5,629 nt of DNA from an uncultured Odoribacter sp. (GTDB lineage Bacteria; Bacteroidota; Bacteroidia; Bacteroidales; Marinifilaceae): NCBI GenBank assembly GCA_947176455.1, contig CAMWQQ010000124.1:1-5629 (forward strand), written 5' to 3'. This document shows, piece after piece, positions 1 to 5,629 of this stretch. A program made the position numbers and the translations under genes. A model generated the notes under the pieces. The model did no database searches, was not told where the DNA came from, and saw only the letters and a program-made list of their open reading frames with translations. Positions within the stretch are counted from its first letter, which is position 1. Every line of letters begins with the position of its first letter.

Positions 1-57
1 GTCGTTCCTGGGCAAAATCCGCTGGAAACGGATGTTCCGGTTTATTCATTAGGATGA
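1..57 (+). CDS. Possible C-terminal tail of a convergent gene (partial, unidentified)
   Basis: The frame starting at base 1 is open for 18 codons and ends in TGA at 55-57. It would encode a short tail ending in VPVYSLG. I do not recognise the protein. The main support is position: the stop lies 15 bp before a hairpin that has a T-run on the plus strand as well as the minus strand, as expected between two converging genes. The same bases also hold a minus-strand ATG (47-49) open to the window edge, so the direction is not settled. Eighteen codons are too few for codon use to decide. Confidence 0.3.
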   Translation, partial: VVPGQNPLETDVPVYSLG

Positions 58-72
58 TTGTCTATAAAAAAC

Positions 73-112
73 AATACCCGTAGGCATACCATAAGAACTG
101 CAGACGGGTATT
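73..112 (-). terminator. Rho-independent terminator, probably bidirectional
   Basis: A perfect 9-bp inverted repeat pairs AATACCCGT (73-81) with ACGGGTATT (104-112) around a 22-nt loop. On the minus strand the stem is followed after one G by six T's, which fits termination of the psd-panB-pseudouridine synthase cluster about 50 bases past its last stop codon. On the plus strand the stem runs into five T's (111-115), so it could also stop a gene arriving from the left. The loop is longer than in typical terminators. Confidence 0.8.
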
Positions 113-163
113 TTTCAATCATTGGGAGCAAGAACCGCTATGGAAACCCTGAGGCGGAGTGAA

Positions 164-856
164 TTATGATTTTAGGCTATTGTAAAACACTTGCCACAAC
201 GGGTCTTGCAATGGGGGTGTGGCGGTGATGGTTATCGTTTCCTGGGTTACGGGGTGTTTGAAGCTAATGGAGCGGGCGTGCAGGCTGATGCCGCCTCCTT
301 CGTTGGAACGGGGAAAGCCGTATTTCAGGTCGCCTTTGATGGGACAACCGATTTTGGCAAGCTGGCAGCGAATCTGGTGGTGACGACCTGTGTACAGTTT
401 TATTTCCAGCAAATAATACCTTTGGGAGGACCCCAGCAACTTATATTCCAGTTTGGCTTCCTTGGAGCCGGGTTTGGGCTGGTTGTAGGCGTTGGATTTG
501 TTTTTCTCCGTATTGCGTACCAAGTAATGGGTCAGGAGGGCATGGTCCTCTTCCGGCAGATTGCCCACAATTGCCCAGTATATTTTGGTGATTTCTTTTT
601 CGTGTTCCTGGAACATTTTGTTCAGGCGGGTCAGCGCTTTGCTGGTGCGGGCAAAAATGACCACGCCGCTGACGGGGCGGTCCACCCGGTGCGGAACGCC
701 CAGGAAGACGTCTCCCGGCTTGTTGTATTTTTTCTTGATGTATGCCTTGACCTCTTCACTCAGAGGGGTGTCGCCGGTTTTGTCCGCTTGGACGATGTCC
801 GAGTTTTTTTTGTTGACGGCTATGATGTGGTTGTCCTCGTATAAAACCTCTAACAT
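164..856 (-). CDS. RluA-family RNA pseudouridine synthase
   Basis: This 230-residue protein is predicted to isomerise uridine to pseudouridine in structured RNA in the cytoplasm. The family's catalytic motif appears as HRVDRPVSG (residues 56-64), with catalytic Asp59. Further family blocks are TGRHHQIR (156-163), GDLKYG (175-180) and LHARSISFKHP (192-202). There is no N-terminal S4 RNA-binding domain, so it is a compact catalytic-domain-only form. I chose ATG at 854-856 because MLEVLYEDNHIIAVNK is where the family homology begins, and it leaves a 10-bp gap after panB. Upstream in-frame ATGs at 884-886 and 932-934 would run into panB and add unconserved residues. It is probably the last gene of the psd-panB transcript. 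The family call is secure, but the target (23S rRNA, 16S rRNA or tRNA) cannot be read from the sequence, so I give no rlu symbol. Confidence 0.93.
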   Translation of the reverse strand: MLEVLYEDNHIIAVNKKNSDIVQADKTGDTPLSEEVKAYIKKKYNKPGDVFLGVPHRVDRPVSGVVIFARTSKALTRLNKMFQEHEKEITKIYWAIVGNLPEEDHALLTHYLVRNTEKNKSNAYNQPKPGSKEAKLEYKLLGSSQRYYLLEIKLYTGRHHQIRCQLAKIGCPIKGDLKYGFPRSNEGGGISLHARSISFKHPVTQETITITATPPLQDPLWQVFYNSLKS

Positions 857-866
857 GGAAAAATGC

Positions 867-1682
867 TTAATATTGTTCTCTTTCATTCGGGAAATCACCA
901 CTCTTGACGTCTGCGATGTAGTTGCTGACGGCACCGGTCATTTCGGCGAACAGGTTGTGGTAACGGCGGAGGAAACGGGGAGAAAATTCCTGATTGATAC
1001 CCAGCATATCGTGGATGACCAGCACTTGTCCGTCCACACCGCCTCCTGCTCCGATTCCGATTATCGGGATGCTGAGCTCTTGTGCGACGCGGGTGGCGAG
1101 GGTTGCCGGGATTTTTTCCAAGACGATGCCGAAACAACCTGCCTCTTCCAGCAGATGTGCGTCACGCACCAATTTCTCGGCTTCCTCTTCCTTTTTCGCC
1201 CGGATAGCGTATGTGCCGAATTTATGGATGCTTTGCGGGGTCAGTCCGAGGTGTCCCATGACCGGGATGCCGGCGGATAAAATCCGTTGGATGGATTCGA
1301 GTATTTCCTCACCTCCTTCTATTTTGATGGCGTCGGCAGCCGTTTCCTTCATGATGCGGATAGCGGAATTCAGCGCTTCCTTGCTATTGCCTTGATAGCT
1401 GCCGAAAGGCATATCCACGACAACCAATGCTCTTTTGACTCCCCTGACCACCGATGCCGCATGGTAAATCATCTGGTCAAGCGTGATGGGCAACGTCGTT
1501 TCGTGTCCTGCCATGACGTTGGAAGCGGAATCGCCCACCAGTATGACGTCTATGCCTGCCTGGTCGACGATGCGAGCCATGGAGTAGTCGTAGGCGGTGA
1601 GCATACTGATTTTTTCACCCTTTAGTTTCATTTCGGATAAAACGTGGGTGGTAACCACTTTTACTGTTGATTGTGTAGACAT
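867..1682 (-). CDS. panB: 3-methyl-2-oxobutanoate hydroxymethyltransferase (ketopantoate hydroxymethyltransferase)
   Basis: PanB transfers a hydroxymethyl group from 5,10-methylenetetrahydrofolate to 2-oxoisovalerate, giving ketopantoate. This is the first committed step of pantothenate and coenzyme A synthesis, and it takes place in the cytoplasm. The protein has 271 residues, close to the usual length, and appears complete. Aligned by motif to the E. coli enzyme, the Mg-binding residues are Asp51 (VGDSASNV), Asp90 (VVDMPFGSY) and Glu122 (IKIEGG). The catalytic Glu is Glu189 (VLEKIP). The blocks [17 protein letters not shown] and [18 protein letters not shown] also match the family. It starts 18 bp after the psd stop codon and ends 10 bp before the pseudouridine synthase gene, so it is probably cotranscribed from the psd promoter. 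No panC or panD is present here. There is no obvious Shine-Dalgarno sequence, which is normal for Bacteroidota. Confidence 0.97.
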   Translation of the reverse strand: MSTQSTVKVVTTHVLSEMKLKGEKISMLTAYDYSMARIVDQAGIDVILVGDSASNVMAGHETTLPITLDQMIYHAASVVRGVKRALVVVDMPFGSYQGNSKEALNSAIRIMKETAADAIKIEGGEEILESIQRILSAGIPVMGHLGLTPQSIHKFGTYAIRAKKEEEAEKLVRDAHLLEEAGCFGIVLEKIPATLATRVAQELSIPIIGIGAGGGVDGQVLVIHDMLGINQEFSPRFLRRYHNLFAEMTGAVSNYIADVKSGDFPNEREQY

Positions 1683-1700
1683 GATGCTGTCGTTTGGGTT

Positions 1701-2357
1701 TTATTTGAAGGTTCCGATAATGGTCTGGGAGCCTTTTGTCTTTTGTCCTAATTTCACTTCGATGTGCGTGTCTAATGGCAAAAAGAGATCTACCCGCGAC
1801 CCGAATTTGATGAATCCGGCGTGTTGGTCCTGGCGGGCTTGCCCTTCGACGGTGGCATACGATACGATGCGTTTCGCCATGGCGCCTGCAATCTGGCGCA
1901 TGAGTATCGTCTGCCCGTTGTTGCAGGTTATGGCAATGGAGGTTCTTTCGTTCTCAGTCGAGGATTTGGGCAGGTATGCCGCGGCAAAGTTACCTTTGTG
2001 GTATTTGAAATATTTGACGATGCCGTTTACAGGAAACCAGTTGATGTGCACGTTGAAGATGTTCATGAAGATAGAAACCTGCAATCTGCGTTCCTTGAAA
2101 TATTCCGGTTCGTCTGTTTCTTCTATCACGACAATTTTTCCGTCCGCCGGAGCCAATATGGTATTGTCATCTTGGATGATGATGCGGTTGGGGAATCGGA
2201 AGAAGTTGACGATGAGCAGGAATAGGATAATGCTGAGAATGGACACCGTGTAGGCTATGGTCGTATTATTGATAAAGTAATATAACGCCAGATTAAGCAG
2301 TATGCCGACGAACAGTATTTTCAACAATAGTTTATAACCCGCTTTGTGTATGGTCAT
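1701..2357 (-). CDS. psd: Phosphatidylserine decarboxylase proenzyme, short (archaeal-type, PSD-A) form
   Basis: The enzyme decarboxylates phosphatidylserine to phosphatidylethanolamine at the inner membrane. It is made as a proenzyme that cleaves itself at a Gly-Ser bond, turning the serine into a pyruvoyl group. Here the site is FGS with Gly186 and Ser187, predicting a beta chain of 1-186 and an alpha chain of 187-218. The expected Asp-His-Ser triad is visible as Asp72 in APADGK, His104 in FNVHINWFPVNG, and Ser187. Two hydrophobic segments (about 10-29 and 35-53) should anchor the N-terminus. At 218 residues it fits the short PSD-A group rather than the roughly 320-residue E. coli type. A Bacteroidota promoter lies just upstream. 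The start at 2355-2357 is the first ATG after that promoter. The partner gene pssA, often next to psd in Bacteroidales as I recall, is absent here; panB follows instead. Confidence 0.96.
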   Translation of the reverse strand: MTIHKAGYKLLLKILFVGILLNLALYYFINNTTIAYTVSILSIILFLLIVNFFRFPNRIIIQDDNTILAPADGKIVVIEETDEPEYFKERRLQVSIFMNIFNVHINWFPVNGIVKYFKYHKGNFAAAYLPKSSTENERTSIAITCNNGQTILMRQIAGAMAKRIVSYATVEGQARQDQHAGFIKFGSRVDLFLPLDTHIEVKLGQKTKGSQTIIGTFK

Positions 2358-2377
2358 GATTTTTGTCTTTATGTATG

Positions 2378-2427
2378 ATTTTCAGTCTGCAAAGGTATGA
2401 TAAAATTAAATATGACGAACTGAAAAT
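2378..2427. repeat. Spaced 9-bp inverted repeat bracketing the psd promoter
   Basis: ATTTTCAGT (2378-2386) and ACTGAAAAT (2419-2427) are perfect inverted copies separated by 32 bp. The arms lie on either side of the promoter: one covers the predicted transcription start, the other touches the -33 region. The arm centres are 41 bp apart, about four helical turns. No T-run follows on the minus strand, so it does not look like a terminator for cdsA. It could be a paired operator, a weak hairpin in read-through RNA, or chance in AT-rich DNA. Confidence 0.35.
2390..2419 (-). promoter_or_regulatory. Bacteroidota-type sigma-ABfr promoter for psd
   Basis: Read on the minus strand, TACCTTTG (2390-2397) is an exact match to the Bacteroidota -7 element TAnnTTTG. 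A weak -33 element, TTCG within GTTCG, lies 18 bp upstream (2416-2419). Transcription would begin near 2384, giving a leader of about 27 bases before the psd ATG. This sits in the only sizeable gap of the gene array (2358-2434), so psd, panB and the pseudouridine synthase gene can be transcribed separately from cdsA. Confidence 0.75.
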
Positions 2428-2434
2428 GAAAAAA

Positions 2435-3256
2435 TTATGAATTGGTTACAAACGCCAGATACACGAAGATGGCAGGCAGAGCGAACAGGAGGGAGTCCAT
2501 ACGGTCGAGTACGCCTCCGTGTCCCGGCATGATGTTTCCTGAATCTTTGATTTCGATGCTCCGCTTGAACATGGATTCGACCAGGTCACCGAAGATGCCA
2601 AACACTACCACGATGCACGATATGATTGTTGTATGAGGAAACGTGATGCCCTCGAGGTAAGGGGTCAGCAACGTGCCTGCCAATAGGGTGGCCACGCCTC
2701 CGCCGATGGCACCTTCCCAGGATTTCTTCGGGGAGATGCGGGGAAATAATTTGTGCTTGCCTAGGGTTATGCCAAAAAGGTAGGCAAATGTGTCGTTGAG
2801 CCACACCAGCAGGAAGGGGAAGAAAATGATGGTCGGCTGCCAGTGTCCGCTGCACATATAGGGGATATAAATCAACAGGGTGAAGGGGAGGGAAATGTAA
2901 AACAGCGCGTAAATGCTGAAAGCCAGGTTCTGGAAAGCGTGCGAATCTTTCCGGTACAGCTCGCAGATGCTGAGCAGGAAAGTCGCCAGGAATGCCAGCA
3001 GATAGCCTTCCCCTCGACCGGCGTAATTGTGCAGAAAGCCGGCGCTGAAAAGCAGGCTGCCGCAGAGGAGGCACATCGGTCGGTTGATGCGGATGCCGAT
3101 GAGTTGTGTTATGTTTGCAAATTCAAGAATCCCGATGAAGTTGATGATAAAAAAAAGAACATAGAAACAAAACGGATTAAGGAATATGCACGCCGTTAAA
3201 ATGAGCACAAAGAGCAATCCGCTGATTGTGCGTTTCATAAAATTATTCACCACCAT
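2435..3256 (-). CDS. cdsA: Phosphatidate cytidylyltransferase (CDP-diacylglycerol synthase)
   Basis: CdsA is an integral inner-membrane enzyme that joins CTP and phosphatidic acid into CDP-diacylglycerol, the precursor of all bacterial phospholipids. The 273-residue protein is hydrophobic nearly throughout, with about seven or eight membrane segments. The family signature is at the C-terminal end (228-254): SMFKR, KDSG, then PGHGGVLDRMD, with Lys237-Asp238 and Asp251-Arg252 among the conserved polar residues. WLNDTFAYLFG (152-162) and SPKKSWEG (175-182) are further hallmarks. I kept the ATG at 3254-3256, which overlaps the DUF2007 gene by 14 bp, because the NNF-x-x-RTISG beginning resembles other Bacteroidales CdsA proteins. 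A second ATG at 3236-3238 would start the protein at MKRTISG, 4 bp past the DUF2007 stop, and cannot be excluded. The overlap suggests translational coupling. Confidence 0.96.
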   Translation of the reverse strand: MVVNNFMKRTISGLLFVLILTACIFLNPFCFYVLFFIINFIGILEFANITQLIGIRINRPMCLLCGSLLFSAGFLHNYAGRGEGYLLAFLATFLLSICELYRKDSHAFQNLAFSIYALFYISLPFTLLIYIPYMCSGHWQPTIIFFPFLLVWLNDTFAYLFGITLGKHKLFPRISPKKSWEGAIGGGVATLLAGTLLTPYLEGITFPHTTIISCIVVVFGIFGDLVESMFKRSIEIKDSGNIMPGHGGVLDRMDSLLFALPAIFVYLAFVTNS

Positions 3257-3452
3257 TCGCTGATTTTAGTATTTCCATTGCCTTTTCCTCGTTTTCCCGG
3301 TTGACCATGACCAAAATCGAACCGAAGTGATAGGATGAATCCTTTTGATTCATGATGACCGCTTCGATGCCGTTGCTTTGGAGGATTTCTCTTGCATATT
3401 CGGCGTTGTAGGCTTGGTCTGTCGTGAAAACGGGAATCCAATTGTCTTGCAT
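3243..3452 (-). CDS. DUF2007 domain protein (putative signal-transducing protein family)
   Basis: A 69-residue soluble protein that is essentially one DUF2007 domain. The pattern is an N-terminal strand (WIPVFTTD), a helix containing AYNAEYAREILQSNGIEA, a strand (AVIMNQKD), then ILVMVNRENEEKAMEIL, giving a small alpha-beta fold of the kind seen in ligand-binding or regulatory domains. It has no signal peptide, membrane segment or visible catalytic residue. The family is called a putative signal-transducing protein in databases, but no firm function is known to me. It begins 11 bp after the ftsH stop and overlaps the start of cdsA by 14 bp, so it is almost certainly made together with both. 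A link to FtsH or to phospholipid synthesis is inferred from position only. Confidence 0.88.
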   Translation of the reverse strand: MQDNWIPVFTTDQAYNAEYAREILQSNGIEAVIMNQKDSSYHFGSILVMVNRENEEKAMEILKSANGGE

Positions 3453-3463
3453 GGCTGTTGTTG

Positions 3464-5473
3464 TTATTGTTCTTCCGGTTGTTCGGTTTGATTCTCTTCT
3501 GCTTCCTGTGGCTCCGTTTCCTCTTCTTCTTTCCAGGGGCGTTTGCCCAGGATGCGTTCCAGGTCGTCACTGAAAATCACTTCCCTTTCCAGCAACAGTT
3601 CCGCCACTTGCTTGTGTTGTTCCTGATGTGTTTTCAGGAGTTCCTTGGCACGGGAGTATGAATTTTCAACGAGGGCTTTGACTTCGGAGTCAATCAATTC
3701 CGCCGTTTTCTCGGAATACGGTTTGGTGAAGCTGAAATCGCTTTGACCGGTGGAGTCGTAATAGCTCAGGTTGCCGATTTTTTCACTCATGCCGAAGATG
3801 CTCACCATGGCGTATGCCTGCTTGGTGGCTTTTTCCAGGTCGTTTTGCGCTCCGGTGGAGATTTGTCCGAAGGTCAGTTCCTCGGCGGCACGTCCACCCA
3901 GTACGGAGCACATTTGGTCCAGCAACTGTTCCTTGGTCGTGATTTGGCGCTCCTGGGGCAGATACCAGGCGGCTCCCAATGCCTTTCCCCGGGGGACGAT
4001 GGTCACTTTCAGCAAGGGGTGCGCATGTTCCAGCAGCCAGGAAACGGTGGCGTGTCCGGCTTCGTGGTACGCGATTGCTTTTTTCTCGCCGACTTTGATG
4101 ACCTTGCTGCGGTTTTCAAGTCCTCCGACAATGCGGTCGATGGCATCCAGGAAGTCTTGCTTTTCCACTTCGTTTTTGTCTTTCCGTGCCGCAATCAGGG
4201 CGGCTTCGTTGGCGACGTTGGCAATGTCCGCCCCTGAGAATCCCGGCGTCTGTTTCGCCAGGAAAGGAATGTCGACATCTTCCGCCAGTTTCAGCGGTTT
4301 TAAGTGTACCTTGAAAATTTCTTCGCGGTCTTTCAGTTCCGGCAGGTCTACATAGATTTGCCGGTCGAAACGTCCGGCGCGCAACAGGGCGCTGTCCAAG
4401 ATGTCCGCCCGGTTGGTGGCTGCCAGAATGATGACCCCTGAATTGGTTTCAAAGCCGTCCATTTCCGTCAGCAACTGATTCAGCGTGTTTTCCCGTTCAT
4501 CGTTGGAACCCATGTTGGGATTTTTCCCTCGGGCACGACCAATCGCGTCGATTTCGTCGATAAAGATGATGCAGGGCGCTTTCTCTTTCGCCTGTTTGAA
4601 CAGGTCGCGCACCCGGGAGGCGCCGACACCCACGAACATTTCCACGAAATCGGAGCCCGACATGGAAAAGAACGGTACGTTTGCTTCGCCCGCCATGGCT
4701 TTTGCCATTAAGGTTTTTCCGGTTCCCGGAGGACCCACCAGCAATGCGCCTTTGGGTATCTTGCCACCCAACTTGGTGTATTTGTCCGGACTTTTCAGGA
4801 AAGAGACAATCTCTTCCACTTCCTGTTTGGCTTCCGCCAGTCCGGCAACATCCTTGAACGTGATTTTGATGTGGGTGTCCTTGTCAAAGAGTTTTGCCTG
4901 GGATTTCCCGACGTTGAATACTCCGCCCGGACCGCCTGCGCCTTTGGTCATCCGGCGGAAAAAGAACATCCAGATGAACACCAGAAGGGCTATGGGAAAA
5001 AGGAACGAAACGATGTTGCCCCAGCCGTCGTATTCGTCGGTATAGTCTACTTTCGTGTCGGCAGCCTCCGGTATGCTTTCCTGTATGTTTTTCAATTCGT
5101 CGGAGAAACTTTCAACGGGTGGTGTCGTGAAAAAGAAATGGGGACCCTTGCTTGACCTTTTGAAGCCTTTGGCTTTCAGTTGCGAATAGTTTTCTATCCG
5201 GTCCGCTTTCAGGTATATGTTTGCCTGTCCTTTGTTTTTGATGACCGATATCTCGTCAACGTCTCCTTTTTCCAGCATCTTGGTTTTCGCTTCCTGCCAA
5301 GTGGTGCGCACCGGATTGGATTGCGTGTCAAGGAACTGGTAGCCTATGATGAAGGCAGCCAATAGGATATACAACCAGTAGCCGTTGAATTTCAATGGCT
5401 TCATGGTCTTGCCACCGCTCACAGGAGGAAAATTGAATCCGCCGTCTTTCTTATTTTCTTTATTTTCTGCCAT
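3464..5473 (-). CDS. ftsH: ATP-dependent zinc metalloprotease FtsH
   Basis: FtsH is a membrane-anchored hexameric AAA+ protease that extracts and degrades damaged membrane proteins and selected regulators. The order in this 669-residue protein is: a polar N-terminus; a membrane segment (about 32-48); a periplasmic domain (about 50-150); a second membrane segment (about 153-172); the AAA+ domain; and the M41 peptidase domain. Visible motifs are Walker A GPPGTGKT (247-254), the pore loop FVG (280-282), Walker B IIFIDE with Asp306-Glu307, and the second region of homology [19 protein letters not shown] with arginine fingers 365 and 368. The zinc site is HEAGH (470-474), with catalytic Glu471 and third ligand Asp545. 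The protein ends in an acidic Glu/Gln-rich tail (about 648-669). All key residues are intact. It lies 19 bp after rsfS and 11 bp before the DUF2007 gene. Confidence 0.98.
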   Translation of the reverse strand: MAENKENKKDGGFNFPPVSGGKTMKPLKFNGYWLYILLAAFIIGYQFLDTQSNPVRTTWQEAKTKMLEKGDVDEISVIKNKGQANIYLKADRIENYSQLKAKGFKRSSKGPHFFFTTPPVESFSDELKNIQESIPEAADTKVDYTDEYDGWGNIVSFLFPIALLVFIWMFFFRRMTKGAGGPGGVFNVGKSQAKLFDKDTHIKITFKDVAGLAEAKQEVEEIVSFLKSPDKYTKLGGKIPKGALLVGPPGTGKTLMAKAMAGEANVPFFSMSGSDFVEMFVGVGASRVRDLFKQAKEKAPCIIFIDEIDAIGRARGKNPNMGSNDERENTLNQLLTEMDGFETNSGVIILAATNRADILDSALLRAGRFDRQIYVDLPELKDREEIFKVHLKPLKLAEDVDIPFLAKQTPGFSGADIANVANEAALIAARKDKNEVEKQDFLDAIDRIVGGLENRSKVIKVGEKKAIAYHEAGHATVSWLLEHAHPLLKVTIVPRGKALGAAWYLPQERQITTKEQLLDQMCSVLGGRAAEELTFGQISTGAQNDLEKATKQAYAMVSIFGMSEKIGNLSYYDSTGQSDFSFTKPYSEKTAELIDSEVKALVENSYSRAKELLKTHQEQHKQVAELLLEREVIFSDDLERILGKRPWKEEEETEPQEAEENQTEQPEEQ

Positions 5474-5492
5474 ATAGAGAAGTAAGTTTAAT

Positions 5493-5629
5493 TCATGATT
5501 GGGGTTGAAGTGTTTCTTCGGGAATCTCCTCCAATATGCCGTCCCCCCAAAATTCTTCCAGTTGGTAGTAGTCCATCAGTTCTTTGTCGAAGATATGGAC
5601 GACGACGTCTCCGTAATCCAGGACTGTCC
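5493..5629 (-). CDS. rsfS: Ribosomal silencing factor RsfS, 3' end (partial)
   Basis: Only the last 44 codons are in the window; the gene continues past the right edge, and the stop is TGA at 5493-5495. The visible residues include LDYGDVVVHIFDKE, then YYQLEEFWGDG, which is the C-terminal part of the RsfS (DUF143, Iojap-like) domain. RsfS binds ribosomal protein L14 (uL14) on the large subunit and blocks joining with the small subunit, which lowers translation in starved or stationary cells. After the domain there is a short acidic tail ending in QPQS. It is followed 19 bp later by ftsH, so the two are probably in one transcript. The identification rests on a fragment, but the motif is characteristic. 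Confidence 0.9.
   Translation of the reverse strand, partial: TVLDYGDVVVHIFDKELMDYYQLEEFWGDGILEEIPEETLQPQS

Noticed and set aside
648..669. The acidic Glu/Gln-rich tail of FtsH (residue numbers given) as a sign of fusion or frameshift
   Set aside because: Variable charged tails after the M41 domain are common in FtsH proteins, and the reading frame continues smoothly to its stop at 3464-3466.
191..844. 217-codon open frame on the plus strand opposite the pseudouridine synthase gene
   Set aside because: It is the antisense shadow of a well-supported gene. Its Gly/Val/Phe-rich composition matches no family I know and it lacks a promoter.
884..934. Extended N-terminus of the pseudouridine synthase, starting at 886 or 934
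   Set aside because: These starts overlap the end of panB in another frame and add residues that do not look conserved; family homology begins at the ATG at 854-856.
1597..2253. 218-codon open frame on the plus strand opposite psd and the start of panB
   Set aside because: It is antisense to two genes with intact catalytic motifs, and its composition is not that of a recognisable protein.
2378..2427. Inverted repeat as a rho-independent terminator of cdsA
   Set aside because: The loop would be 32 nt, the stem is AT-rich and no T-run follows on the minus strand. It also overlaps a promoter.
2586..3074. 162-codon minus-strand frame inside cdsA
   Set aside because: It is an alternative frame within cdsA, rich in Arg, Pro and His as out-of-frame readings often are. 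The cdsA frame carries the family signature.
3771..4355. 194-codon plus-strand frame opposite ftsH
   Set aside because: It is the complement of the conserved FtsH protease domain and has no recognisable domain of its own.

Overview
The window looks like a piece of ordinary chromosome from a member of the Bacteroidota, most likely order Bacteroidales. The FtsH, CdsA, PSD and PanB proteins read like Bacteroidales versions. Start codons lack clear Shine-Dalgarno sequences, and the one intergenic promoter matches the Bacteroidota consensus TAnnTTTG. The species cannot be named from this sequence alone.

Layout: all well-supported genes lie on the minus strand, so they are transcribed from right to left. 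At the right edge is the 3' end of rsfS (ribosomal silencing factor). Next come ftsH (membrane AAA+ zinc protease), a 69-codon DUF2007 gene and cdsA (CDP-diacylglycerol synthase). The gaps are 19 bp and 11 bp, and the DUF2007 gene and cdsA overlap by 14 bp, as expected for an operon. A 77-bp gap follows, holding a clear promoter for a second cluster: psd (phosphatidylserine decarboxylase), panB (ketopantoate hydroxymethyltransferase) and an RluA-family pseudouridine synthase, with gaps of 18 bp and 10 bp. A hairpin with T-runs on both sides ends this cluster at about 73-112. The first 57 bases may hold the tail of a convergent gene, but this is weak.

How the genes fit together: cdsA and psd are two steps of the phosphatidylethanolamine pathway. 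The step between them, phosphatidylserine synthase (pssA), is not in the window. FtsH degrades membrane and regulatory proteins. PanB makes the pantothenate precursor needed for coenzyme A, which fatty acid and lipid synthesis consume. RsfS and the pseudouridine synthase act on ribosomes or RNA. The theme is envelope lipid synthesis plus protein and RNA housekeeping.

I see no mobile element, CRISPR array, tRNA, rRNA or phage gene. No stretch over 300 bases lacks a gene. I found no convincing undescribed system. The points most worth checking are a spaced inverted repeat that brackets the psd promoter, and the uncharacterised DUF2007 protein wedged between ftsH and cdsA.
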